Below, piece after piece: positions 9,352 through 18,547 of a stretch of 64,000 nt of DNA; position 1 is the first letter of the stretch; each line of letters starts with the position of its first letter. The stretch comes from an uncultured SAR116 cluster alpha proteobacterium (GTDB lineage Bacteria > Pseudomonadota > Alphaproteobacteria > Puniceispirillales > Marisalimonadaceae): assembly GCA_902529515.1 (NCBI GenBank), contig CABZWX010000006.1, positions 1 to 64,000 of the forward strand. The letters are read 5' to 3'. Position numbers and translations under genes: made by a program. Under the pieces are notes generated by a model. It did not search any database. It was given only the letters and a program-made list of their open reading frames with translations, and was not told the DNA's origin.

Positions 9352-9837
9352 ATGTACTTTGATGAGACAGCATGGGTTGCAATTGCGTTTTTATTATTTT
9401 TTGTGTTGGTTTGGAAAAAAGGTAAGAAAGCTATACTTTCTTTACTAGATGAGAGATCATCATTAATTGAAAAAGAACTTAATGAAGCTAAATCACTTAA
9501 AGAAGAAGCTTTGGAAGAACTGAGGCTTGCTTTACAAAATCAAAAAAATGTTTCTGACGAAGCTGAAAATCTAATTAAAAACGCAAAGGAAACTGCTAAA
9601 AAAATTCAAGAAGAAGCAAATTTAAAATCGCTTGAAATGGTTAAAAGAAAAGAAGAACAAGCCAGGCAAAAAATCTTATCGTTAGAAGCTGAGGCTATAA
9701 AAAAAATTAAAGAAATTACTAGCAGTATCGTAATAGAATCATCTAAAACTTATATTAAACAGAAATTAGATAACAAAGAAAACATTAATCTAATTTCTAA
9801 ATCTTCAAATGAGATTAAATCCTCTATTATAAAATAA
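9352..9837 (+). CDS. atpF: ATP synthase F0 subunit b
   Basis: The second peripheral-stalk subunit (161 aa). A single N-terminal membrane segment (TAWVAIAFLLFFVLVWKKGKKAIL) is followed by a continuous charged helix (LIEKELNEAKSLKEEALEELRLALQ...). It pairs with b' to form the heterodimeric stalk that holds F1 still. Start ATG overlaps the spacing from atpF' by a single intervening base, so translational coupling is likely. It is the last F0 gene; the next gene is convergent and its stop codon abuts this one. Confidence 0.93.
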   Translation: MYFDETAWVAIAFLLFFVLVWKKGKKAILSLLDERSSLIEKELNEAKSLKEEALEELRLALQNQKNVSDEAENLIKNAKETAKKIQEEANLKSLEMVKRKEEQARQKILSLEAEAIKKIKEITSSIVIESSKTYIKQKLDNKENINLISKSSNEIKSSIIK

Positions 9838-10266
9838 CTACTTTATTCCTAGCAAAACTTGTCCTCCAGCAGGAACTTTCAATTCAAATGTTGTAGCTCT
9901 ATCTACTATTTTACTACCTTTTAACAAAAATTGAGAATAGTTAAATTCATCTCTATCAAATTCTTTTTTATTAAAATCTACTGATACTACACTAATATTG
10001 ACAGGAACATAATCTTCCTTTGTTGTTTCATTTCTAATTGCTCGTATATTAACAGAGAGCTCCATTTGAATATCATTGCCATCTTTGTAGCAAAACTTTT
10101 GCACACCTCTAAATCCTAAATAAACCGGTGAGTTACCTTCTGAATTAACAACTATTTCAGCAGCTTTTTTAGGTGCAATCAATTTAGGACATTCAACAAC
10201 ATCTTTTTTAAAAGTTGAGCAACCATTAAAAAATAAAAATGAAATTATAATAAAAACTCGAGTCAT
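9838..10266 (-). CDS. Small predicted lipoprotein, function unknown
   Basis: A 142-aa protein with a lipoprotein signal (MTRVFIIISFLFFNGCS; lipobox FNGC, with the modified Cys at about residue 16), so it is probably anchored in the inner or outer membrane facing the periplasm. The mature part starts with a Cys-containing KKDVVECPKLIAPKKAAEIVV and is otherwise predicted beta-rich (VYLGFRGVQKFCYKDGNDIQMELSVNIRAIR...). I do not recognise the family with certainty. Its stop directly abuts atpF in convergent orientation, and it is divergent from ispH across 84 bases, so its promoter lies there. Confidence 0.75.
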   Translation of the reverse strand: MTRVFIIISFLFFNGCSTFKKDVVECPKLIAPKKAAEIVVNSEGNSPVYLGFRGVQKFCYKDGNDIQMELSVNIRAIRNETTKEDYVPVNISVVSVDFNKKEFDRDEFNYSQFLLKGSKIVDRATTFELKVPAGGQVLLGIK

Positions 10267-10350
10267 ACATAATATCCTAAAAATGTAAAAAATTTTGTAA
10301 CTTGGCTAATCTTTATTGACGTATTGATTGTAATACATCAAAACTAAATT

Positions 10351-11304
10351 ATGAAGAAACAAAAAATTAATTTATATCTTGCATCACCAAGAGGTTTTTG
10401 TGCAGGTGTTGATAGAGCTGTAAAAATTGTAGAAGAGTCTATTAAAAGATTTGGGTCTCCAGTCTATGTTAGGCATGAAATAGTTCATAATAAAGATGTT
10501 GTTAATTCTTTAGCTAGAATAGGCGCTGTGTTTGTTGATGAAGTTAATGAGGCACCAACTGATCGTCCGATTATCTTTTCAGCACATGGTGTTGCTAAAT
10601 CAGTCATGGATGAGGCAAAACAAAGGAAAATGATTTCTATAGATGCGACTTGTCCATTAGTAACTAAAGTTCATAATGAAACAATTCGTCATTATAATTT
10701 AGGAAGACACGTTTTATTAATTGGACATAAAGACCATGTAGAAGTAATTGGGACTATGGGGCAAGTTCCAAAAAATAATATTACTCTGATCGAAACAGAA
10801 GAAGATGCGTATAAAGTTAAAATAGATAATCCAGACAATTTAGCTTTTGCTACCCAAACGACATTGTCCATAGATGATACAAGTAAAATTTTAAGTATTT
10901 TAAAATCTAGATTTCCAAATATTAAAGGCCCGAGTTCTGAAGATATTTGTTATGCAACTACAAATAGACAAATGGCAGTAAAATCAATGTCAAAAATATG
11001 TGATTGCATTTTAGTTATAGGAGCTGAAAATTCCTCTAATTCTGTTCGTCTTGTAGAAGTTGCGTTATCTCACGGTGTAAAAAAAGCTATTTTAATACCC
11101 AACGAGAATAAACTTGATTTGTTTTTAAAAAAATTTGATCCCTTAAAATCTCCTAATATTGGTTTAACTGCTGGTGCATCAGCACCTGAGACCCTAGTAC
11201 AAGTATTAATATCTAAACTTAAAAAAGATTTTGAAGTTAATTTGATAGATCATGAAGTGACAAAAGAAGATGTTAAATTTAATTTACCAAAAATTTTACG
11301 ATAA
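10351..11304 (+). CDS. ispH: IspH, 4-hydroxy-3-methylbut-2-enyl diphosphate reductase
   Basis: The last enzyme of the MEP isoprenoid pathway, producing IPP and DMAPP with a [4Fe-4S] cluster. The three cluster cysteines are visible in PRGFCAGVDRAV (residue about 17), DATCPLVTKVH and EDICYATTNRQ, and the substrate-binding ENSSNSVRL and TAGASAPE motifs are present. Length 317 aa is typical. It feeds the carotenoid, ubiquinone (ubiA here) and heme-farnesyl (ctaB here) pathways represented in the window. thrB follows 16 bases downstream, a common alphaproteobacterial order (ispH-thrB-rnhA-prx). Confidence 0.97.
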   Translation: MKKQKINLYLASPRGFCAGVDRAVKIVEESIKRFGSPVYVRHEIVHNKDVVNSLARIGAVFVDEVNEAPTDRPIIFSAHGVAKSVMDEAKQRKMISIDATCPLVTKVHNETIRHYNLGRHVLLIGHKDHVEVIGTMGQVPKNNITLIETEEDAYKVKIDNPDNLAFATQTTLSIDDTSKILSILKSRFPNIKGPSSEDICYATTNRQMAVKSMSKICDCILVIGAENSSNSVRLVEVALSHGVKKAILIPNENKLDLFLKKFDPLKSPNIGLTAGASAPETLVQVLISKLKKDFEVNLIDHEVTKEDVKFNLPKILR

Positions 11305-11320
11305 GTTTTAGGATTTAGAG

Positions 11321-12297
11321 TTGGCAGTCTATACAAATTTAAATGAAGGTCATATAATAGATTTTTTAGAGCTATACGATATTGGTAAGTTAATTTCATT
11401 TTCTGGTATTACAGAAGGAATAGAAAACAGTAACTTTCATTTAAAAACATCTAATGGTAATTATATACTCACTATTTTTGAAAAAAGAGTAGATATTAAG
11501 GACATTCCTTTTTTTATTAAAATTATGCTTCATTTAAACAAAAATGGTTATTGTTGTCCTGAACCAATACGTGATAAAAATAATAAATTTCTTCAAAAAT
11601 TAAAAGGAAAACCAACAATTGTTGTTAATTTTCTTGAAGGAAAATCCAAAAATAACGTAACTATTGATGATTGTAATCAAGTCGGTTCCAGTATGGGGCT
11701 TATGCACCTCTTTAGTAAAGATTTTGAACTTCAAAGAGATAACTCTCTTTCTATAAAGGGATGGAAAACATTAATTAAAAATTGTAATAATTCCATACCA
11801 GTTAACGTATTAGATAAACTTCAACCTGAATTAATGCAAGATATACAAGATTCCTTTGATTTTGTTTCTAAATTTTGGCCACATGACTTGCCAAAAGGTT
11901 TTATTCATGGAGATTTTTTTCCTGATAATGTTTTTTTATTAATGACAAAATTACGGGAGTAATTGATTTTTATTTTTCATGTACTGATATACTTGCATAT
12001 GATTTGGCGATTGCTATTAATGCTTGGTGTTTTGATAAGCAATACAATTTTCAAGATAAAAAATATCAAGCTCTATTAAAAGGATACAACTCTAAAAGGA
12101 AATTAAGTAAAGATGAAGAATTCTTTTTACCACTATTGTGTCAAGCTGCTTCACTACGTTTTTTATTAACAAGATTATTTGATTGGGTAAACACACCTAT
12201 TGAAGCTAAAGTTGTTCTCAAAAATCCAGAAGAATACATAACAAAACACAAATATTTTAAGAAATTAGTTAAAAATATTAAATATGTAGGAAATTAA
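11321..12297 (+). CDS. thrB: Homoserine kinase ThrB, interrupted by a -1 frameshift at a slippery T-run
   Basis: Phosphorylates homoserine in threonine synthesis; APH-like kinase fold. The track splits it into 11321..11962 and 12004..12297. The first part has [22 protein letters not shown] (TTG start) and the catalytic-loop Asp in [12 protein letters not shown]; the second gives [28 protein letters not shown] in the -1 frame. Joined, they make about 325 aa, the normal size. The break is at GTTTTTTTATTAATGAC: with one more T, or a -1 slip on T-TTT-TTA, the protein reads [16 protein letters not shown], matching the family. Unshifted, translation ends seven codons later at TAA. It may be a sequencing error, a recent mutation or real recoding. 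thrC is also in the window. Confidence 0.85.
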
Positions 12298-12299
12298 TC

Positions 12300-12734
12300 A
12301 TGAAAAAAAACATTACTATTTTTACAGATGGTGCATGCTCTGGAAACCCTGGAAAAGGTGGATGGGGAGCTGTTTTACTTTATCAAGATAATGAAGAACA
12401 TTTATCTGGATCAGAAAAATTAACTACAAATAATAGAATGGAACTTAAGGCAACAATTGAGGCTTTAAAAGCAATAAAACACCCAAGTAAAATAAAATTA
12501 TATACAGATTCACAATATGTTAAAAATGGAATAACAGAATGGATTATTAATTGGAAAAAAAATGGATGGAAAACCGCCAATAAAAAAAAGGTCTCCAATA
12601 AAGAGCTTTGGATTGAACTAGATGAAAATGTGAATCTTCATAATGTAGAATGGTTTTGGGTTAAAGGACATTCTGGAAACCATTACAATGAAATTGCAGA
12701 TAAATTAGCTGTAAATGCAATGAATGAGAAATAA
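12300..12734 (+). CDS. rnhA: Ribonuclease HI
   Basis: Cleaves RNA in RNA-DNA hybrids. All four metal-binding acidic residues sit at the classic positions: D10 ([11 protein letters not shown]), E48 ([13 protein letters not shown]), D70 (YTDSQYV) and D134 (YNEIADKLA), together with the flexible-loop His at about 124 (VKGHSGNH). At 144 aa it has the standard size. It starts two bases after the thrB stop, so coupling with thrB is likely. If thrB translation ends early at the frameshift, rnhA coupling would be affected. Confidence 0.97.
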   Translation: MKKNITIFTDGACSGNPGKGGWGAVLLYQDNEEHLSGSEKLTTNNRMELKATIEALKAIKHPSKIKLYTDSQYVKNGITEWIINWKKNGWKTANKKKVSNKELWIELDENVNLHNVEWFWVKGHSGNHYNEIADKLAVNAMNEK

Positions 12735-12741
12735 TAAAATT

Positions 12742-13221
12742 CTATAGATTTTTTAAAATATTTTCTGCAGTTGAAACCTCAAATGCTCCAACTTCTTCTA
12801 CAAATGACTTTCTGATTACATTATCATCAACTATCATGGCAAATCTTCTTGATCTATGCCCCATTATTCTACCAAAATTCATATCTAGATTAAGAGACTG
12901 TGAAACTGAACAATCAGAATCAGACAACATGTCAATTTTTCCTTCAACTTCATTTGCTAAACCCCAAGCACGCATTACATGTGGATCATTCACTGCCATA
13001 CATGCAATTATATCTACACCTTTATCTTTAATATCTTGATAATATTTTACATAACCTGGCAAATGCTTAGCAGAACATGTCGGTGTAAAAGCTCCAGGTA
13101 AAGCAAACAAAACAACTTTATTCGATTTAAAATAATCATCAGTTTTGACTTCTTTTACTCCCTCACTATCTTTTATAAGAAATATTCCAGAGGGGAAATT
13201 ATTACCTATATTAGCTGACAT
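12742..13221 (-). CDS. Peroxiredoxin, Prx5/AhpE-like atypical 2-Cys family
   Basis: A thiol peroxidase of the Prx5 type (159 aa). The active-site motif is PGAFTPTCS with the peroxidatic Cys at residue 49, and the catalytic Arg lies in the C-terminal half (MGHRSRRFAM). Further Cys residues occur in IIACMAV and DSDCSVS, either of which could resolve. In many Prx5 proteins glutathione or glutaredoxin is the reductant, which fits with gshA in this window, but no fused glutaredoxin is present. A good RBS (AAGGAG) stands seven bases upstream of the start. Convergent with rnhA. Confidence 0.93.
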   Translation of the reverse strand: MSANIGNNFPSGIFLIKDSEGVKEVKTDDYFKSNKVVLFALPGAFTPTCSAKHLPGYVKYYQDIKDKGVDIIACMAVNDPHVMRAWGLANEVEGKIDMLSDSDCSVSQSLNLDMNFGRIMGHRSRRFAMIVDDNVIRKSFVEEVGAFEVSTAENILKNL

Positions 13222-13282
13222 GCAAACTCCTTATATTTATTTAAATTATACTTAAACTATATCACTGGGTTTTAAAATAAAA

Positions 13283-15253
13283 TTATTTTGCTAATTTAAT
13301 ATATTTCTGAATTTCTTTAATAGTCAGTAATTCAGACAGAATTTTTCCATTTGACAATAATGGACCATAAATTTCATTGTACGGTATTCCATAACGTTGT
13401 TTTTTAGTTAAGAATTTTTTAATATTTTTGTTCGGTTTAGTCCAATCTAATGTTAGAACTTTTACATTATTTCTTTTAAAAATTTCTGATACTTGTTTAG
13501 TTTCAAGTACCAAAGCTTTATTCACCTGACATGTTATACACCAATCTGCAGTTATATCGATAAATACAATTTCACCTTTTGCTGCCAACTGATTTGGTAA
13601 TGAAATATTTTTGTTTATATCCCAATTAACTATCTCTAAATTAGAATAGTTATTTAAATTGGTTTCAATTTTTGTCTCTAATTTCATTAATATATTTATT
13701 AACCATAACGAAGTAAGTAGAAGGAAAATAGCCATAATTTTTTTAAAAGTTACTAACCATTTATCAGGCTTCGGAATAATTGATATAATTTTTGGAAATA
13801 ACATTATTAGAATTAGGGGTAATGACAAACCTAGACCCATAATTAAAAGAATAGAAAAAATTTCGACAGTACCTCCAGATAAAGCAAAACCAACTGCAGT
13901 ACCCACTAATGGCGCTGTACATGGAGTAGCTAATAAAGTTAATGTAATTCCAGTAATGAAATCTCCAAAAAAACCCTCCCCCCTATATGATAGAATATTT
14001 AAAACTTTTGGAGGTAAGAAAAAATTAAATAACCCTAAGAGATTAAAACCAAAAAAAGCTGTTAGTAAAATCATAAAAATTAGAAAATATGGATTTTGAA
14101 ATTGCACACCCCACCCAACAAGTTCACCCGCAGACTTAACAATGTAAGTAACTAAAGCTAGCAATAAAAAAGATGTTAATATACCCAATATATTAAATGA
14201 TATTTTCTTTCTAAATATTACTTTGTTTTCCGTTCTTAGATTTACTAATTGAATCATTTTCAAAGATAATACAGGGAGAACACAGGGCATAAAATTTAAA
14301 ATAAATCCACCAATTAAAGCGATTATGAAAATTTCAAAACCAATTGAAATTTTATTTTCATTAAATTTTAATATATTTTTATTCGGTAAATTTGACTGTT
14401 TAGTTATAATTTTCTCATAACTTATGTTATTACTTAGAAAAGTTAATTTTAAAAATTCAAATTCATAGTCTTTTTTTTTCTTAAAATTAATAGTTAGATT
14501 TAAAAGTTCACCATTTTTTGAATATCTAGGTTTCTCAAAAATGAATTCTTTATTATCTTCTATAATTATATCATAAGGGCTTATATTTAATTTATTTATA
14601 AATGATAATCTTAGTTTATCATCAGATTGATCGAATGAGTAAAGTTCTAAATCTTTACTTCCTAGAAACTTAGGTACCTTATTCTTATATCTAAGTATGT
14701 CTTTTATTTTAGAATTATCTTCATAATGTTTAGTTAAATTACTTAAATCATAATTAAAACTTACTGGAACACATATTTCAGCACATACTTGTGCCTCAAA
14801 TTGAAGTGGCCCTGATATCTTTTTGTTTTTGTTTAACCGTTCTATAATTATTGGAAAAATTACTTCATTTTCGTAACCAAATGTCTCAATACCGAAAAAC
14901 TTAAATCTTTTAGGGTTTGGAAATAGTAAATTCATTGATTTAATATTATTTCCTGTTTCCCATTTGATTTCTGGAGGTAGTCCTGCATCACCAGGATTTC
15001 TCCAATATATTTTCCATTCTGGTAAGAGGTTTGCTTTTAAACCAATAAGAATTTTTGTTGGTGTGGTTTCAAATATTTTACCAAATAAAATATCAAATTT
15101 AACAAAATCATAATTCTCATTAGCTACGTTATTTGGATTAGAAACAAAAGTGTTAGAAACAGATTTGCTTACATTAGTCAAACTAATTAAAGTTAGAGAT
15201 ATCAAAAAAATTAAAACTTTAAAGTATTTAAAATTAACTAGTTTATTGTGCAT
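13283..15253 (-). CDS. DsbD/ScsB-type transmembrane thiol:disulfide reductase
   Basis: Moves electrons from cytosolic thioredoxin across the membrane to periplasmic thiols. Three parts are seen: an N-terminal periplasmic DsbD-alpha-like domain after a signal sequence, with a Cys pair in AQVCAEICVPVSFNY; a central CcdA-like membrane domain of about eight helices with the paired Cys in LNFMPCVLPVLSLK and LLATPCTAPLVGTA; and a C-terminal thioredoxin domain with ITADWCITCQVNKALVLE. The long N-terminal domain resembles ScsB or alphaproteobacterial DsbD variants more than E. coli DsbD. Length 656 aa. It could service the DsbA-like protein or cytochrome c maturation. Confidence 0.9.
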   Translation of the reverse strand: MHNKLVNFKYFKVLIFLISLTLISLTNVSKSVSNTFVSNPNNVANENYDFVKFDILFGKIFETTPTKILIGLKANLLPEWKIYWRNPGDAGLPPEIKWETGNNIKSMNLLFPNPKRFKFFGIETFGYENEVIFPIIIERLNKNKKISGPLQFEAQVCAEICVPVSFNYDLSNLTKHYEDNSKIKDILRYKNKVPKFLGSKDLELYSFDQSDDKLRLSFINKLNISPYDIIIEDNKEFIFEKPRYSKNGELLNLTINFKKKKDYEFEFLKLTFLSNNISYEKIITKQSNLPNKNILKFNENKISIGFEIFIIALIGGFILNFMPCVLPVLSLKMIQLVNLRTENKVIFRKKISFNILGILTSFLLLALVTYIVKSAGELVGWGVQFQNPYFLIFMILLTAFFGFNLLGLFNFFLPPKVLNILSYRGEGFFGDFITGITLTLLATPCTAPLVGTAVGFALSGGTVEIFSILLIMGLGLSLPLILIMLFPKIISIIPKPDKWLVTFKKIMAIFLLLTSLWLINILMKLETKIETNLNNYSNLEIVNWDINKNISLPNQLAAKGEIVFIDITADWCITCQVNKALVLETKQVSEIFKRNNVKVLTLDWTKPNKNIKKFLTKKQRYGIPYNEIYGPLLSNGKILSELLTIKEIQKYIKLAK

Positions 15254-15306
15254 TATTTCTTTTTGGTTATTATTAGAATTGTCAGTAATATATTGGAATT
15301 ATAATT

Positions 15307-15867
15307 ATGGATCAAGAATTGTTAGGTAAACTGCTAATTGCCTCTCCAGGACTTGAAGATATAAGGTTTCAGGATTCAGTTATATTGATTTGTGAACATT
15401 CTAAGGATGCCACAATGGGTTTAATTCTAAACAAACCACTTTATAATTTTGACACATCCCAATTTTTAAAGAAAATGAAAATTAATTCTGCAACTAATTT
15501 CAAATCCAGCCCTACTTTTTTTGGTGGTCCTGTCCATCTAAATCAAGGTTTTATTATACATTCTAATGAAAAAAAATATAAAACATCTGAAGATATTTTA
15601 GATGATGTAATGATAACTAGTTCTGAAGAAATCTTAATTGATATTTCAAAAGATAAATCACCGGAACATGCAAAAATTTTCCTTGGATGTGCAGTTTGGG
15701 ATCAAGGACAACTTGACAATGAAATACTAGAAAATTCTTGGATCATAAGTAACTCAAGTAAAGATTTAATATTTCATAATCACTTGGAATTTTCATTATG
15801 GAAAAAGTGTTTAAAAAACATGGGAATAGATCCTAGTAAGTTAGTATCATATTCAGGAAGTGCTTAG
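15307..15867 (+). CDS. YqgE/AlgH family protein (UPF0301)
   Basis: A 186-aa UPF0301 protein. Family features are the start LLGKLLIASPGLEDIRFQDSVILICEHSKDATMGLILNKPL, the FFGGPVHLNQGFIIHS segment and FLGCAVWDQGQLDNEILENSWI. The molecular function of this family is not established. It is transcribed alone, divergent from the DsbD-like gene and convergent with the M16 protease gene, with nine bases between the stop codons. Confidence 0.93.
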   Translation: MDQELLGKLLIASPGLEDIRFQDSVILICEHSKDATMGLILNKPLYNFDTSQFLKKMKINSATNFKSSPTFFGGPVHLNQGFIIHSNEKKYKTSEDILDDVMITSSEEILIDISKDKSPEHAKIFLGCAVWDQGQLDNEILENSWIISNSSKDLIFHNHLEFSLWKKCLKNMGIDPSKLVSYSGSA

Positions 15868-15875
15868 TAGTTATT

Positions 15876-17132
15876 TTAATTAAGTATTGTTGAAATCTCT
15901 AATTTTTTTAAAGAATTTGCATTTGGTCCTATCACAGATAATACAGGCTTAGCATAATTAAACAACTTATCACATAAATCATAAATAGAAGAAATAGATA
16001 TATTTTCTATGCTTCTTATAACCTCTTTAGTTTCTATCAATTTTCTAAAACTAATCATATTTTTTGCAAAATATTCTGACCTTGAACTGTTACTTTCTTG
16101 ACCCATTATAAAACCAGATTTCATTTGTGCTTTTGCTCTATCAAGCTCTTCAATAGATATGAATTTTTTTATTTTTTTCCATTCTATTAAACTTGCTTCA
16201 AGTAATTGATCAACATCGTTAGGCGAAGTTCCAGCATAAAAACCAAATAAGCCAGAAGAACTTTGCATCTGTGTAAAACTAAAAATGGAATAACATAAAC
16301 CTCTTTTTTCTCTAATCTCTTGAAACAACCTAGAAGACATCCCACCACCTAGTATAATTGATAGCGCTCTGAGAGAAAAACGATCAACATCTATGTTTTT
16401 TAGACCTTCAACACCGAATACTAATTGTGTTTGTTCTAAGTCTCTATCTTCTGCAATAAATCCTGAAGTCCATTCAGAGTTGACTTTTTTAGGTTTATTA
16501 CCTTTTTTGATTTCTGAAAATTTTTCTTCAACGATTTTAAATAAATGATCCTTATTTAAGTTTCCAGACATAGAGACAACCATGTTTTCTGGAGTATAAT
16601 TTGAATCTAGAAAGAATTTTAAATCAGACTGTTTAAAACTACTTACAGTTTCTTTAGTGCCAAGAATAGGTCTTCCCATTGGTTGATTTTTAAAAGCAGT
16701 TTTAGTAAAATTTTCAAACACTCTATCGTCTGGAGCATCATAAGATTGTCCTATCTCAGAAATTATAACCCCTCTTTCTCTCTCAATTTCATCTTTAGGG
16801 AAAGTTGAGTTTTTTATAATGTCTGAAAGTATATCAACTCCTAATTCAGCGTTTTCTCTCAATACTTTGAGAAAATAAGCAGTAACTTCTTTACTAGTGT
16901 AAGCATTGATATCACCTCCAACATCTTCGATCTCTCGTGCTATTGTTTCGGCATTTCTATTTTTGGTTCCTTTAAAAGCCATATGTTCTAACATATGGGC
17001 AATTCCACATTCATCATTATTTTCGTTAGAACTGCCTGCACCTATCCAAACTCCAATAGATGCACTTTCAACATCAATTTGATCATTAATAATTGTTATA
17101 CCATTATCAAGAGTTTTAAATTCTACACTCAT
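15876..17132 (-). CDS. M16-family zinc peptidase (mitochondrial processing peptidase beta-like)
   Basis: A 418-aa M16B peptidase with the inverted zinc motif HMLEH (IAHMLEHMAFKGTKNR, residues about 44-48) and the downstream Glu in INAYTSKEVTAYF. The C-terminal half has the second, inactive M16 domain, with the R/Y loop in GLCYSIFSFTQMQSSSGLFGFYAG. It resembles alphaproteobacterial homologues of mitochondrial processing peptidase. Its start overlaps the thrC stop by four bases (ATGA type), an arrangement shared by many alphaproteobacteria, so the two are co-translated. Confidence 0.93.
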   Translation of the reverse strand: MSVEFKTLDNGITIINDQIDVESASIGVWIGAGSSNENNDECGIAHMLEHMAFKGTKNRNAETIAREIEDVGGDINAYTSKEVTAYFLKVLRENAELGVDILSDIIKNSTFPKDEIERERGVIISEIGQSYDAPDDRVFENFTKTAFKNQPMGRPILGTKETVSSFKQSDLKFFLDSNYTPENMVVSMSGNLNKDHLFKIVEEKFSEIKKGNKPKKVNSEWTSGFIAEDRDLEQTQLVFGVEGLKNIDVDRFSLRALSIILGGGMSSRLFQEIREKRGLCYSIFSFTQMQSSSGLFGFYAGTSPNDVDQLLEASLIEWKKIKKFISIEELDRAKAQMKSGFIMGQESNSSRSEYFAKNMISFRKLIETKEVIRSIENISISSIYDLCDKLFNYAKPVLSVIGPNANSLKKLEISTILN

Positions 17133-18547
17133 AACATTCTCATAGATTTTATAATATATTCTTGAACATCTTTTAAATTAGGATCAATTGTTTTGAAGTT
17201 TTCTTTTCGACTCATAATTTGATCTAAATGCGCAGGAAATTCAGGTATTATACCAATACTTTTTTTTATAACTTGTGGAAATTTAGCAGGATGTGCACAA
17301 GCAAGAGAAATTATAGGACAATCATTGGAAATGATTTTTTGTTCAATAGCTTTTTGCACAGCGCCATAACCTATCGCGCTGTGGGGATCGAGCATATATT
17401 TGTGATCAATATAGATCTTTTTAATTATATTAAGAGTATCAAAATCACTTATCTTAAAAGCTACGAATAAATTATTTATTTTGTTAAGTTGGTCTTGAGT
17501 AATTTGAAATTTTCCATCAACTTTAAATTCATTCATTTGCTTTTTGACTAAATTTGTATCTCTATCATTTATTTCGTATAATAGTCTTTCAAAATTGCTA
17601 GAAACTTGAATATCCATACTTGGACTATAAGAAGGAAAAACATTTTTTCGTTTCATTATACCATTTTCAAAAAACCTGGTAAGTATATCATTTTGGTTTG
17701 AGCCACATATAAGTTTAGATATAGGAAGCCCCATTTTTTTTGCCATCCATCCTGCTAAAATATTGCCAAAATTACCTGTGGGCACTGAAAAAACGACCTC
17801 TTTTTCAGGAGATCCTACTCTAAGCGCAGAGTAGAAATAATACACTATTTGAGGTAATAATCTAACCCAATTAATTGAGTTTATAGCTGAGAGTGATGTA
17901 CGATCTTTAAAATTTAAATCTTCAAAACAATCTTTAACAATTGCCTGACACCCGTCAAAATCAGTTTTTACAGATAAGGCATGAGCTCCGTCTTCATTTA
18001 TCCAGGTCATTTGTTTTTGTTGAACTTCTGATACCCTTTTGTGCGGGAAAAGTATAAAAATATCGATATTATCTTTCCCCTTAAATGCCTCTAGAGCGGC
18101 AGAACCAGTATCACCGCTAGTCGCACCTAAAATTACAGCTCTTTTATTCTTTTTTTCTAGCGCAATGTTAAATGCTCTGGATAAAAATTGCATAGCATAA
18201 TCTTTAAATGCTAGTGTGGGACCATGAAAAAGCTCAAGAATGTATGTGTTTTCCTTAAGCTCTTTTAAACGAGCTACTTCATTACCAAATGTTGAATAAG
18301 TAGACTCACATATATTTGAAATATCGTCCTCATCCAAAAAAGGTTGAATAAAAGGTTTTAAAATTTTAGTAGCTAACTTTGAATAAGTAAGTTCTTTCAT
18401 GTTTTTTAAGTCACTATAACTAAAACTTGGCCATTTTTCTGGCATAAATAACCCACCATCTCTTGCTAAGCCAGCTAAAAGAACCTCTTCATATGAGAGA
18501 GAATTATCTCCTCCCCTTGTACTTGAATATTTAATATAATCATCCAT
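17129..18547 (-). CDS. thrC: Threonine synthase
   Basis: Converts O-phosphohomoserine to threonine with PLP. The PLP lysine is in FHGPTLAFKDYAMQFLSR and the phosphate-binding loop in GATSGDTGSAALEAFKG. The N-terminal YSSTRGG...SYEEVLLAGLARDGGLFMPE is the family signature. Length 472 aa corresponds to the longer fungal/proteobacterial class. It overlaps surf1 by eight bases and the M16 gene by four, placing it in the tail of the cytochrome oxidase operon. Its substrate comes from ThrB, whose gene here carries a frameshift. Confidence 0.97.
   Translation of the reverse strand: MDDYIKYSSTRGGDNSLSYEEVLLAGLARDGGLFMPEKWPSFSYSDLKNMKELTYSKLATKILKPFIQPFLDEDDISNICESTYSTFGNEVARLKELKENTYILELFHGPTLAFKDYAMQFLSRAFNIALEKKNKRAVILGATSGDTGSAALEAFKGKDNIDIFILFPHKRVSEVQQKQMTWINEDGAHALSVKTDFDGCQAIVKDCFEDLNFKDRTSLSAINSINWVRLLPQIVYYFYSALRVGSPEKEVVFSVPTGNFGNILAGWMAKKMGLPISKLICGSNQNDILTRFFENGIMKRKNVFPSYSPSMDIQVSSNFERLLYEINDRDTNLVKKQMNEFKVDGKFQITQDQLNKINNLFVAFKISDFDTLNIIKKIYIDHKYMLDPHSAIGYGAVQKAIEQKIISNDCPIISLACAHPAKFPQVIKKSIGIIPEFPAHLDQIMSRKENFKTIDPNLKDVQEYIIKSMRML

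Noticed and set aside
10321-10336. GTATT-GATTGT-AATAC inverted repeat upstream of ispH as an operator
   Set aside because: Five-base arms in AT-rich DNA are expected by chance.
11936-11944. TTATTAATG as a hotspot motif for one-base loss, since it occurs at both the thrB and VOC lesions
   Set aside because: The same string occurs within intact tldD (near 25985) without any frame damage, so two coincidences are not enough.
15270-15306. TTGTCA and TATAAT as a promoter for yqgE
   Set aside because: The spacer is 15 bases and the -10 lies two bases before the ATG, so the transcript would start inside the gene.
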